DNA of 64,000 nt from Lichenostomus cassidix (lineage: Eukaryota; Chordata; Aves; Passeriformes; Meliphagidae). The translations under genes were made by a program, and so were the position numbers. The stretch covers positions 14,326,056 through 14,390,055 of the forward strand of contig CM039189.1 in NCBI GenBank assembly GCA_008360975.2, given 5' to 3'. The notes beneath the pieces are model-generated. The model saw nothing but the letters and a program-made list of their open reading frames with translations. It was not told where the DNA came from and did no database searches. Positions within the stretch are counted from its first letter, which is position 1. Every line of letters begins with the position of its first letter. Positions 50,651 through 62,337 of this stretch are shown here, piece after piece.

Positions 50651-50707
50651 CCATTTATTTTATTTTGATTTATTTATTTTTAAAATTTATTTTATGTTAT
50701 TTTATTC
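50651..50707. repeat. T-rich (TTTA/TTTTA)n low-complexity tract
   Basis: Imperfect repeats of ATTTATTTT type over about 57 bp on the sense strand. Confidence 0.8.
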
Positions 50708-51091
50708 CTTGTGTAACAATGTTGCCAGAGAGTTGGTATCATGACAGAGAAGTCCTTTCCATGTTTCCCTCTGCTCACTCAGTCTGAAGAGCAACTTCAG
50801 TGTTTAACATGTATCTGGAAGGTGATGTGTCATCACAATTCACCAGTGGTATTTTTTGCTTTGAAGTATCCCAGATAAATAATACATTTCTTATAAGAAA
50901 CTATATCAATTGGTGTATCTTCCAACAGAAGTTTATAGTAGTGTTGTTGTAGCCCCTCCCGCTAGTACTGGCTTGGATTAAAATATCTTTCTGATTTAAA
51001 ATTCTGATGTAGTAACTTCCGTTTCATATAGCAGACAGGAAGGCCTGTGTGTTTTTTTATGCATGCTTTATTTGAATTGCCAACAAATATT

Positions 51092-51092
51092 C

Positions 51093-51128
<36 letters not shown>

Positions 51129-51150
51129 GTATGTATATATGTATATATAT
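51092..51150. repeat. (AT)n microsatellite
   Basis: About 59 bp of alternating A and T with a few G interruptions (TATGTATG type) in its right half. Likely to vary in length between individuals. Confidence 0.95.
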
Positions 51151-54100
51151 CCTTACATGGATGCAGCTTGTTAACACAAAAAAGAATTTTTGAACCTTAC
51201 TATTCATATACACAAAAATAGTAACAGACTAATGGAATTTCAGGATGGAGACTTAATGCAACAGCAAGGGAAATTTAAATTGTATATATGGAAACCATCA
51301 ACCATCACTGGAGACTTTAACCAAAAGCAACTCAGGAGAATTTGGGTTCATGTATGGAGATATGAAGAACAGACAGTAAAAGTTTGTTTTAGATGAATTC
51401 AGTAGTTTTAATACTGGCACAGAAAGGGAGTGTTGTGGCTGTACAGCTTCTCTGGGGAAAGCTGCATTCAGACCAACACCTGCACCTCTGGTGAGGGCAC
51501 AGACTCTTTGAGAACTCAGGCTATGAAGTGTGCCACAAATCTTTTCTTCAAAATAGAGTTTCAGCATTGCTATTCATAGCTGTGCTGACTGTATAATATT
51601 TCTTTAAAATCAAGTTAAAATATCATCAGTGCCTCTGTATTGACAGTTCAAAACACTCCGCTCTCAATGGCAGCAAAAGGATTATTGCCTTATAGAGCTC
51701 TGCAGGTTTCAGCCTTATTAGAAATGGGTTAATGCTAGATTTTAGGCTATTGACTATTGTTGGAAGCAGATTACTTTGCTTGTATAAAATAAAATCTGAC
51801 AATTGAAAGTCTTAATGTCTGCAAAAGATAATCTAACCAAATATATGGATGTTCCTAGTGTTTGGTTTGGCGTGGTTTGGTTTTTTTTCAAGACCAGTCA
51901 ACTCTTTGCATACCATGCACTTCTGACTGCTAGCAAAACAGTGTGAAAAGCTAAATTAACTTTCTTGCCATAAGTATTTTAATGAATTTGAAATACCAAA
52001 AGAGAATATTGATGCCTGTTTTTCTCTGGACTTACTGGAGGGAATCTGTAGGAACTCTTTTTGACTTTTATTTCAGTGGCATTTCCTTACTCAGAATAGC
52101 ATTCTGCAGTTCTGACTTTTAGTGAGTTCAGTGATGATATGTCTCTGAGAATGAACAATTATTCTGTATTGTAGTCAGGAAGCATTGGTAGAGATTGATG
52201 AATACAAATCTATTGTATCCCTTACTGCTGTGGCACCAAAGTGCTGAGCAAGGGGCTGGTATTGTTTTTAGCTTTTTTAAAGAGCTACCTGAAATGCAGT
52301 TGAGAGAATTCTTTGCCCATTTGTTCTGGACAAATTTTCATCACATAGTCCTTGTTCAAAAAAAGATTTGGGAGAAGACCAGAATATTTCTCATGCATGT
52401 AGGAAAAGAATTCTTTTTAATTAAAAAGCTTAATCAAATCTAAATCAGGATTAACACCAAAAGGCTTTCAATAAGCCAGCTGGCTCTCCTACCAGAGGGA
52501 AGTTCTTTGTACAAAACCACCTTACTGTACACATCTCCAGACCTGGACTGTTTGTTTTCACCAAGCACAAGGAGCTCCATATCACACTGACATGAAATCA
52601 GGTCAAGCTCTTGCTTCTGTAATTCTGATTTTGCTAATCAATATCTGCTGCAAAGAGATTTATAGTAGTGATGTTGGTATGCCAGTATTTGAAGTATGAT
52701 TGCCATTGTTTCTTAGCATGGAGAAGATCGTTGGGGAAGGTTTGCATTAGCTGCTAGTTGTGTCACAAATGTTCTATAATGCATGGTTTCAAACTCATAT
52801 TGAGGATTTCATCTGGGCATCTTTCATGAAAGTCCAGCTGAACTTCTAGGGAAGGGCCAGGGAGGGTACATGTTGTGAGGGCTTCTTTGTAGTGTTCCCT
52901 CTACAGACACCTTGAGTCCACTGGAGCACTGCTCCTTTGAACCCTCTGAAAGTCAAAGGGGCAAGGGCTCCCCTTAAAGCAGGTGATTATTTTATTTGGA
53001 GAGGAACCAGGTTGATACTGTCTGTATTTTTATTCCTAGTTCTACCTGAGAATAGCTTGGACTTAGGTGTGAAGAGGGGAGGGATACAGCAAGAAGAGTT
53101 TTCCAGAGATAATGAAAAAGTTTCAATTTAATGTCTGTTGTAATTCTAGCATTTAATTAAAAATAGGGAGGTTTTTGTGCTTTCGTGTACTTAAAATGGC
53201 TTTGATGTTCCTGAAATGTAATTTTTAAGTGGTCTGTATGTTGTTAGAACTTATCTTTATTCATGCTTATCTTTCTCTCATCTCCATTGCAGATGAAGTT
53301 TTTAGGCTGCTAACCTTAGACTGGAAAAAAAGATAAAGCAGTATTTTTAATCTATGTTGGTATTTTAGCTACATGAGGCAGCAAATATCTCCATTACAAA
53401 TTCCCATTTTTGAGGGAAAAATAAAACTTACTTTTGATTTATATAGAATCAAATTGGGTATAGAATTAAATTGAAGTTCTTAAATGAAGCTAAGAGCAAG
53501 ATAAATGGTTTTCATAAAGAAAACAAAAAATATAATCAAGAGCTTATCTAATCAGTATTTTTAAAATGTAATTAAAATTAATACTGTAATGACTTAACAA
53601 GTGTGGAACTCATGCTGCATGCAGGCTCATTTCTGTTTTTTTTTTAAAACTTCTGTCAAAACTTCTATTTTACGCAAACTCCTGTAACAACATTAAGGTT
53701 AGAAATCATGTTTATCACTGTAAATGCTTAATCTATACATAGCCAGTGTCAATTAAGCAAATATCACGCTCTATCTGTTGGTGCTACACAGAGTTCTCAT
53801 AAGCTTATTCTTGGTACTCTAACTTCCTAAGATTCCTAGTAAAATATTTAGCACTTCTACCTTAACCACGTCAGTTGACGTTCTGATTAGAAGGCAGTGC
53901 TGTTTACTGTCTTCCTTTTTTTGGCTGTTAGACCAGATGGCAATAGCTTGTTTTCCAGATTAGGTTAGTTTAGCCAAGAAGTGTGAAGACAAGCAGGGGT
54001 ATAAATGCAATATGTTGCAAATAACAGTATATCTTAGCAATTAGTTTTATTAAACCTGATGGTGGCTTACTAGAATACAGCATTGTCCTTACGTATAGGT

Positions 54101-56368
54101 CTTTCAATTATTTTAAAAGATAGTTTAGTGATTCTTTTTGCTTTTTTGCTAGTTAATATCCTTTTTAAAAAAGTAAATATATGGCTGCAGAAAGCTTATA
54201 TAATAATATAAATAACAAATATGTGTAAATAACCACCAGTCTCCAGGCTGCCTTACTAAATAGAGTCAGACACTCTATATTGATCTTGCTTTTTTTCACT
54301 ATTTGAATTGGATTTTTCTTGAGGGAGTGACGTGCACATTTGTATAGTGGAATGCTTGTGACAGTTGTGACAACTGTATGTATGTAGAAAACAGTTCCAT
54401 TAACTTTTTTTGCTAACACTGGAGACCTGCATTAAGATATTAAGGCACTATAAATAAGAGCAAACCCTGTTGTTACATACTCCGCTGAGGTTTATTATTT
54501 AGAGAACAAATCCCTGGTTTGCAACTATTTTTCTTTGCTTCTATCATAGTCACAGTGCTCATAACATTTTACTGACAGTATTGGGGTTCTGAAAAGCCAC
54601 AAACCTTTTCCTTGTGTGATTACATCCTTCTCTTTACAGCTATCTGTTTACTTGTCCTAATGAAACAAGAAATTGCAAGTAACTGGGAGAAAACAAAGAT
54701 GAATGGTGACTCTTGTGTTTGCTCTCATGCTAATTCATCTGCTTGAAGTCAGCACTTGGGTTAAGCAAAACAGATAAGTCTGAAGTTATAAAGTTTATGG
54801 AGCTGTGCTTGACATATGCTTATTTTTAAATATACTAATACATCATGGTGCCTAAAGAAGTTGCTTCTGTAGATTTTTACCTAACTTTGTAGTCAGTATT
54901 ATGTGCAGTATTCAGGAGTCATAGTAATGATGCTGTAGTTAGAGCTGCAGATGTGTTTTAAGTATGCACCTTTTGTTTTAAAGCATTTACAAATTCTTGA
55001 AAATTTCATATTTGGTGGAATTAAGCCTTTTATTTTTTTCTGTTTTATTGGATGCTGTTTTACCAGAATATCTGCTATAAACCGTGTTATTTCTGGGAAT
55101 AACCATGCTTGTTGGGGTATCTTAACTTTGATGTATATATGCAATTCATCTGATATGTACGTTCCCATGGGATTTTGTCTAGTTTTGTCCTTCCTGGGAG
55201 AACTTGAGATGTAGGCCCTTACCTGTCCTATATATTACGTGAACTAAGAGGTTGACTTAATAGTACATGCGTGGTATGCCTGGTCTTAAATCCCAAAAGG
55301 GCCACAACATAGTCTTTAATTAAAATATTTTGAGAAGTGGAATGCTGGAAGAAAAATATATAAGGCTGTATGTTAACTGTAGTCTTAAGAAAAGAAAAAT
55401 AAAGCAAGCAAATACTTCATCAGGCCCTAATCTCTTTTCCTTAAAAACTTTGCAGAAAAAGGAGAAATGCAGGCTCTGATGTTAACACCAGGTTGGATGT
55501 ACATGTGGGATAGTGATTTCAGTGTTGGGTAGACCTTTTCTCTTTTAGTTTAAAATCAAGGCCTTAACAGTATTATTCACTACTCAATATGCATGTTGAG
55601 AATAAAGCCCTGGCAAAAACGCTATCTTGAAATAAAGTGACAGATATCAATTGCCAGTGGAACTGTAGCAAGCTTTTCAGATTTGCTACTTCTAATTTTC
55701 AGGCAGCTGCTGCATTAGATTTCAGTTAACAGTCACAGTGCTTCCTTGGTGGTCTGTGTTGGGATTTGTGAGGGGTGTTGCTTTTTCTTTTAACTCGTTC
55801 CAATGAGCATTTCTTGTAGTTTAAAGTTTGGAGTTTGAAAACAATTCTCTTGTCTGGACAGTTCTGAAGTGCAGAACAGTCTTTTCCTTCTTTTCTGAAA
55901 GTGCATTAACCACTATGAAAGAAAATGTTTTGGCAATATTAGTGACTTCGAATTGGTCACTAAACTATGGGGTCTTATTACAAAATATCTTTTATACCTA
56001 TTTTTTTCATGCATTACTGGAAAAGAAACAAGCTGGAATAAAATTTCTAAAATTAGTCAATAGGATTTAATGCCACTAAGGCAACTGAATTCTTAAAAGG
56101 GGAAGAAAACATGTTTTTTTGACCTTACTGGAAAAACTTAGAATTACCTTTCTGGTATTATTTTAAGCTTTGTACTCTGTTTCCATCTTGGTTTGTGCTT
56201 TGCATGTGATCTTTGCTTGCTAAAGGTCAGAACTGGGTTCTGTGCTAAGGCTGTCCTGAATTTGAAAACTTTTTAAGGCTAAATGTTAAATTAAAGGTTT
56301 TAGCCAGTATTTCACAGGCTGATTAAAGATAGCTGACTTGCAAATGAGACCAACAGTCTTTTTTTTCT

Positions 56369-56422
56369 AAAATGCAAATAACTTACCTAAGATGCAACTT
56401 ATCTAAATGCAAATAAATATCT
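56369..56422. repeat. Three-copy 16-20-bp tandem repeat carrying two octamer motifs
   Basis: Units read about AAAATGCAAATAACTTACCT, AAGATGCAACTTATCT and AAATGCAAATAAATATCT. The first and third contain the exact octamer ATGCAAAT (56372-56379 and 56407-56414), the classic POU-factor site. Confidence 0.65.
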
Positions 56423-58150
56423 AAGAAAAGAAGAAATCAAAAGGTCCAAATTATTATTTGAGCCAGAGTAAGTTATAAGGCATTAGCAGTGCTTTCCAGA
56501 AGTGTCTTTCCCTGAATGGTATTGTTGTTAACCAAAGTTTCTGAAGCTGTGAAGTGATTGGTAGTAGTATGTGTGAGTGGCTGGCAATGCAATAGGACCA
56601 TCTACCCTCTGTCCAAGGGCAGCGGTCTGCTGCTTGGGTACCAGTGCTCCTGATGTGTGACTGAAAAAAATTAACTGAAATTGCAGTTTTGTTTCTTAGA
56701 AATCTCTTTTACTATTTTTGCTCCCAAATAAGTGTTGGTCTTTAATTCATGAAGTTGCTAGAGAACCCATGGTGGTTTTGGTCTTTGTAAGACTTAAAAC
56801 TAGAGCAGAATAGACTTGTCATTTTTAAAGCTCTTTGAAAAAGTTGGTATGTTAATACTGGTACCTTGCACAAATTTAACTGTAAGGCACTTTTTATTAA
56901 TTCAATCTATATTTTTCCTTCAGATTTAATTGGGTATAGTGACACAAATCCTCCATGAGCATAAATTGTCATAGCACCATTGATTCTTTCTCTTCTTCTC
57001 TGTATCCCTGAAGTATTGGTATCTACACAGATTTGCACTCCGGTTTGTAAGTTGTGTGCTGCTAAACAGCTCCCAGAGGAGACCACATTTCAGTGACAGA
57101 TGAAGGCTGTGTGTATATGGTGGGTGTTGAAAATGATTCAGAACATTAACTTTGCTAAGAATTACGATTTGGTTTTAAGCCACTCTTCAGTTTTCATTCT
57201 TCATCAGAGGAGAATGGAGTCCATACTGAGTAGGTTTTCAGTCCTACTCGGGTTCAGTATTTAGGCCAATCGTGTTTAGTGCAGCTTTTGGGCAGGGAAA
57301 CAGCTTGAGAGCTGCTCAATGCCTCAGGCTACCAGCTGCTTGCCTAATTGGCCTGGGAGCAGAGTAGAAAGAAAGCTGAGACACAAAGTCAGCTGGCTTC
57401 AGTGTTCCCAACTGGAAGAAACCTGCTTATTGGTTTAACATGGCATCCAGTAGTGTAGATATACAGCAACTATTTGCTCAAGGATGGTGCTATTAACACT
57501 AGCTGTCCAGTTCCTTCACATCAAGTCAGTGTGACTGAAGTTTGAATCCACATCTTTTTCTTCTGTTGGGTAGCACTTGAAGGCTGCTGAGCTAAAATTT
57601 ATTTTAAGACTGAGTCTTTCCTCATCTGAGTGGGAGCTTTTACAATGAAGCATGGCAGGCACATAAGACACATTGAAGAGAGAGCCTAAATAATATCTGT
57701 AGATACCTTCAGAAGGAAAATAGATGTAGAGGACAAAGAACATAGTTGGGACAGTAGAGCAGTATGCTCTGAATTATTCTTCCAGTTACTCAGTGAACTT
57801 GATTTTGACAACCAGTAAGGCTCAAAATGTCTCTTTCATCAAGAGTGGTAAGTGCTAAGTTATAGGGTAAAGAAGAATTTCTGATTTTGATAGATCTCTT
57901 TGTTGAGAAATCCCAGGAGGTTCTTATGCTTCTGTGAAAAATGTGAGGAACTTGAAATGTTTGGTTTTGTTAATTTTTAAGTTGTTAAAATCCATGACAC
58001 ACAATTTTCTTTGGGAAGATTTTGTATGCAGTTATGCAGTTAACACTTGGATTTGAAGTTAATGCTAATAAGCTTGTTTTACCTAGGACATTCATCTGTT
58101 TGAATGTGCAAGGAATGTAGACTAATAACTGCTTATGATCACAGTCATTT

Positions 58151-58230
58151 GTTTCTTTAATTATTTAAATATTGTTCATTTGGATGGTTTGTTTCTGTAA
58201 TTATGTAAATATTGTTCAGCTGGGTTTTCA
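58151..58230. repeat. 40-bp tandem duplication
   Basis: Two adjacent 40-bp units. Their first 28 bases differ at two positions (GTTTCTKTAATTATKTAAAT, then ATTGTTCA), and the rest has diverged. Confidence 0.75.
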
Positions 58231-59400
58231 AATATTTTTAGAAGTATGTGTGGGTCCACTGCATTTTCACAGGTGATTTTATTAGTTGAGATCCTTGGCC
58301 TGTCCATTTCTCTCCAAGTGTTTCTTGTTAGTAACTTTTGAGCTTGTTGAGAAACTGCTTTGACTTAAAAGGGCAGCGACCTTGAAGAGATGTTGCTATT
58401 AGTGCTTCTGCTGAAGGAGAAACATAACTTGCCCATTATATGCTATTTTCTGGTAGCATCTGATTGGCAAACCAATTCGTTGCTAGCCATGATATTTTGT
58501 GGTTTATTGCTACAAGAGGATGGCACAAGAAATATAAGTCGTGCCAAGATGTGGAGTTACAGAAATGGGATAAAGCAGGATTTAGAAGAACATGTAGACA
58601 AATAGGTAAGGAAACAAACTTGTTGAGCTGTTTGCAAAGCAGCTACTTCAGCCAGCTAAAGAATTTCTGCAAGTAATTAATCTGCTGGAAAGTAATCAGT
58701 GCAGCAACTGTTATTACACTGATCATATTGGTACTGTCTTTGTGCAAACTGTCCCTGCAGCTGACGAAAGTTTGCTTGCAGGACAACTGCAGCTGACAGA
58801 ACAGAGTTTATCCCAAGGGTATAGCAATTATATTATTCATTACAGTGAAATTAAACAAACAATAATAAAAAAGTGTGAGACAGAATATCTTATGCCTTAA
58901 AATTATCCCATATTACAGTTTTATGAAAATCTGTCTTGTATTCAAAGGTATCACTGGCTTAAATGCTGCATATCTTTTAAAATGGATGTAGTTATGTAAT
59001 GTCAAATTTAGAGTGCATGGTTTTAACCCTGTTTAAGCACTTGGCTCTTAATAATTTTGCATAGGTGTTTTTCCTACAACATGATGTTTAAATAGAATGC
59101 AGTGAAAGCAATGAGACTGTAGGACATTTTGTCCACTGAATCTCTGACAGGAAAGAAATCACCTATCCTGACTTCTTTTTTGTTTTCAGTGAAACCAGTC
59201 CAACCTTATGTAGAGAGGTTCTTGTAATCAAAGTTAAATTTGTAGGGCTGTCATGTAAGGAGGTTTTTGGTAAACACAATATATTTAGTAAATACTTACA
59301 TCTTTTTCCTCCCTATCTTCCACGTGTAAAATGTCATTAAAGTATACATAGCATTTTCTACCATACTTCTAAAGACATATGAACATTGTTCATTTTTCAG

Positions 59401-59511
59401 CCATTACAGGACTTCTACTTCCAAGACTATCTAAATTTTATAGACGACCAAATGAAGTAGTTAATCAAATGCCCATTAACTCCTCAAAATCTCTAACTTC
59501 TGATTACACAG
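59401..59511 (+). other. HS2ST1: Candidate in-frame cassette exon of HS2ST1
   Basis: A 111-bp segment bounded by CATTTTTCAG (acceptor-like) and ACAG|GTATCC (donor-like). Its length is a multiple of three. Placed between exon 1 (ending in phase 1) and exon 2 it stays open with no stop, adding 37 residues that include LLLPRLSKFYRRPNE. A second AG 9 bp in (59409) would also keep the frame. The C-rich, G-poor composition differs from the nearby intron. I know of no such HS2ST1 isoform, and the donor is weak, so this is a hypothesis only. Confidence 0.25.
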
Positions 59512-62098
59512 GTATCCCCAAGACTATTCTCAGTTGCATGTTACCATTATTACTGGGCCTATTCCACTCTCCAAATAATAAATCAAGTAACTAACTAACC
59601 TTATCAATGAAAAAAATAAATATGCGTAATTCTAAGAGTTGAACTGACTTTTCTGTAAGTATCAGAAGAGCTTCCTGACTTCACAGCAAAAACTGCAAAC
59701 TATTTATGACTGGGAAAACATGTGCACTTTTAGAAAACTTGCAATTTTCATTACTATATTATTCATCGACTCGAATGAAATAGGCCATTATGATGGCTGA
59801 CCAGGTTAGACACTTCTGGGTGCTTTGTCTGCTTCTCACTTTAACTTCCCTTCCCTAACTGTAGCAGTTTAGATCCTTCACTTCATTTCAGCTTTTGTTT
59901 TTTAACTATTGCAGTTATTTCAAAAGGGTGATTTCAGTGTTTCATCTTAAAGATCCGTTTTTGTTTTAGTTTGAAATTTAAAGCCTCCTCTTTTTTCGTA
60001 ATAGGACTATCTGTATACTTCAGGCTTGTGAAGGTTCTGCTCCTTACATGAATTCTTGCTTTCCCCCTCACCATGGGAAGCTGAAGGTGGTTGGATGCAA
60101 TAGCCTTTCTGCTAATTGCATCCAATCATGCAGCTTTTATATCTTATGCATGGTCTTTAAAGTGCACTTATCACACTAATTCTTGAATCATCGAGATTTA
60201 AAATACCTCATTAGAGGAATACTTCTCATCAATCCTCTTGCAAATCATGTCTGTTTCTCACAAATGTTTCCCTCTTCCATGTAAGAGAGGAAGCTTCCCT
60301 CTGTGCCAGCCAGCCTCATCAGCCCTGGGGTTCTGTGCAGCTATGATTCAAATCTAGCTTAGATCTACTACTCTGGTGTAGAAAATACCAATTAAATTTG
60401 TTTCATTTCAGCCTCTCTAGGTGGTATTCAGTATCCATGTAGCCTTGGGCAGCCACATGGTTAACTATGTTCCCTACCAAATGCTTCCCTAAGCTGTTAC
60501 TGGCAGGAAGGGGAGAGTTGCCAGCCCCATTTCGTTGTAGCCATCTTCAGAGAGATGAAACCTGAGTCTGTTGCCTCCTCTCTTCCAAAACAGGACGTTT
60601 GCCAGCAGTGATGGGAGAGGTAGCAAATGAGAAAGGAAGGAGCAAAAACTGTGACTGATATAGTGGGGAGCAACAGATGTCATGTGGAAAATTGAGATAT
60701 ACTCAATAAGCATTTTCTACAAACATTTTCATACTGATGTAACTTAGTTATGGGGTGTGAGAGATGAGCATATGAGAGAGTGAGTGAGTTTAAGCTTTGA
60801 AGCATTTCAGACAGATGGAAGTTTGTGGTTTAAGACAATTTATGTGGAATTACATGGTAGGCTATTCACAGCTTAATGATTCTGCTTTAAAAGTGTTTTT
60901 ATGTTATAATTAAAGAGATTTGGTGAAAGAGAATAGAAGGAGCTGGGTTAAAGAAGCAGAGGAAGTAAAGGCCAAGAGCTGCAGCTGCTATTAAAAGTGT
61001 GTCATCCACAAAGAGTTATACCCTGTAAGAGAACATAATACAGAGAATTACAGGTTACTTTTGTGATATCAACTTCAGCTTATACTGTTGACAAATGCAG
61101 ATTTCTTTGAATGCATTATTAAATGCAATATCACCATAAGTGAATGAGAAAAAGTACTTTGACATCTGTATTACAACTCGTATTAAAGTACATACTTATC
61201 TGGAAAAGAAAAAACCTGTGTCTCAATCAGCACAGGGTATTTGATATTCAGCAGCATAAAAAAAGCTGTAATACTGTGAGTTTTCTTTTCCAAATAAGCT
61301 TTTATCACTTGAAGCAATGCTCAATTACTCAGAGTATTGCCCTTTGTATAAAAGGAAAGGTGGTTTATTTGCAAAGTACTTACTCTACCAAAATGTCTTG
61401 TTTGTAGCTTACCTTTCCATGTTTCTTTTTGATGTATTTGATGTATTTCAGTACTCAGAGATCATTCACCTTAATGTTTACCTGTTTTGTAACCATCTCT
61501 TGCTTCTATTCTTGTCAAACTTCAAATTAATAAAACTAATTGAATTTTTGCAACCTCATTTATTGTAATGCTTTACTCTCGGGGCTTGTATCAATTGAAA
61601 TAAAAACAAGCACTGGTTACATTTGAACAACAGTTGCCTCTACATAGTTAGTCGACTGGTCTCTGGTGTTAGTATTTCTGCTGTTTCCAGAAGAATAATA
61701 TTTTTCAACTTGTTTGATTTATTTCTTCCATTATAATTTTTGAAGAGGTGTATTGTAGAAATTGTTTAGGATATTTCAGGGATGTTGCCATTTTGATAGT
61801 GCATTATAGACCTTTTTTTTTTTAGAGATCATGACTTCCAGTGATCAGTGTGAGTCAGAGTATGGTCTGTGTTCCCTAAGTATATTGTTTTCTAGCCTTT
61901 GTGTTTTGTGTTGGAGTGTCTTTCGTTCATTTTTTTATAGAATTAAGTTTTCCTTCAGATATGTCAGAAATACATAGGGCAGCAAGTGTTTCCTTTATTG
62001 CTGAGGAGTTACTGCTTTTCACCAGATTGTGTTCTAAGGTTTGAACTTCAGAATTGGTCATATTTACATTGAAGTTTTATATTTTTCATCCTTAACAG

Positions 62099-62337
62099 AA
62101 AGGGCTATTGCAAGACATGAAGTCAGAGAAATAGAGCAACGTCATACAGTAGATGGTCCCCGACAAGATGTGACACTGGATGAAGAGGATGATGTGGTGA
62201 TTATATACAACAGAGTACCCAAGACTGCCAGCACATCCTTCACAAATATTGCCTATGATCTCTGTGCGAAGAACAAATACCATGTTCTGCATATCAATAC
62301 AACCAAAAATAATCCTGTTATGTCTCTGCAAGATCAG
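62099..62337 (+). CDS. HS2ST1: HS2ST1 coding exon 2 (PAPS-binding loop)
   Basis: Residues 42-121, read from the acceptor CTTAACAG to the donor CAG|GTAAGC (62338). Together with exon 1 it totals 363 nt, exactly 121 codons, and ends MSLQDQ as in the mammalian protein. It begins ERAIARHEVREIEQRH (stem) and then enters the sulfotransferase domain. The motif IYNRVPKTASTSF is the 5'-phosphosulfate-binding loop, with Lys83 known as a catalytic residue in this family. INTT at residue 108 is a known N-glycosylation site. The rest of the catalytic domain, including the later PAPS 3'-phosphate site and active-site His residues, lies beyond the right edge. The frame is intact with no stops. The plus-strand frame simply runs on a few codons into the intron. 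Confidence 0.97.

Larger units (their letters stand above)
48493..56368 (+). other. HS2ST1: Intronic unique sequence with a CpG-containing patch
   Basis: About 7.9 kb. The stretch 49140-49440 holds a cluster of CpGs unusual for this CpG-poor intron. A long plus-strand frame with one stop covers 48815-49417. Simple repeats lie at 50651-50707 and 51092-51150. No gene recognised. Confidence 0.5.
5029..62098 (+). other. HS2ST1: HS2ST1 intron 1 (57 kb)
   Basis: A single GT-AG intron of 57,070 bp between the two coding exons. The sequence is AT-rich apart from its first 400 bp, which belong to the CpG island. The transcribed strand looks rich in T and G. Repeats are few for its size; they are listed separately. 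I recognised no nested protein-coding gene, tRNA or snoRNA. Confidence 0.9.
56423..62098 (+). other. HS2ST1: Intronic unique sequence up to exon 2
   Basis: About 5.7 kb with no recognised interspersed repeat. It contains the exon-like segment at 59401-59511 and a 40-bp tandem duplication at 58151. The last part is a T-rich stretch leading to the exon 2 acceptor. Confidence 0.5.

Noticed and set aside
59379..59594. Possible mitochondrial insert (NUMT), because the segment is C-rich and G-poor.
   Set aside because: The translations do not resemble any mitochondrial protein I know and no tRNA-like element is present. An exon-like reading explains the borders better, though still weakly.
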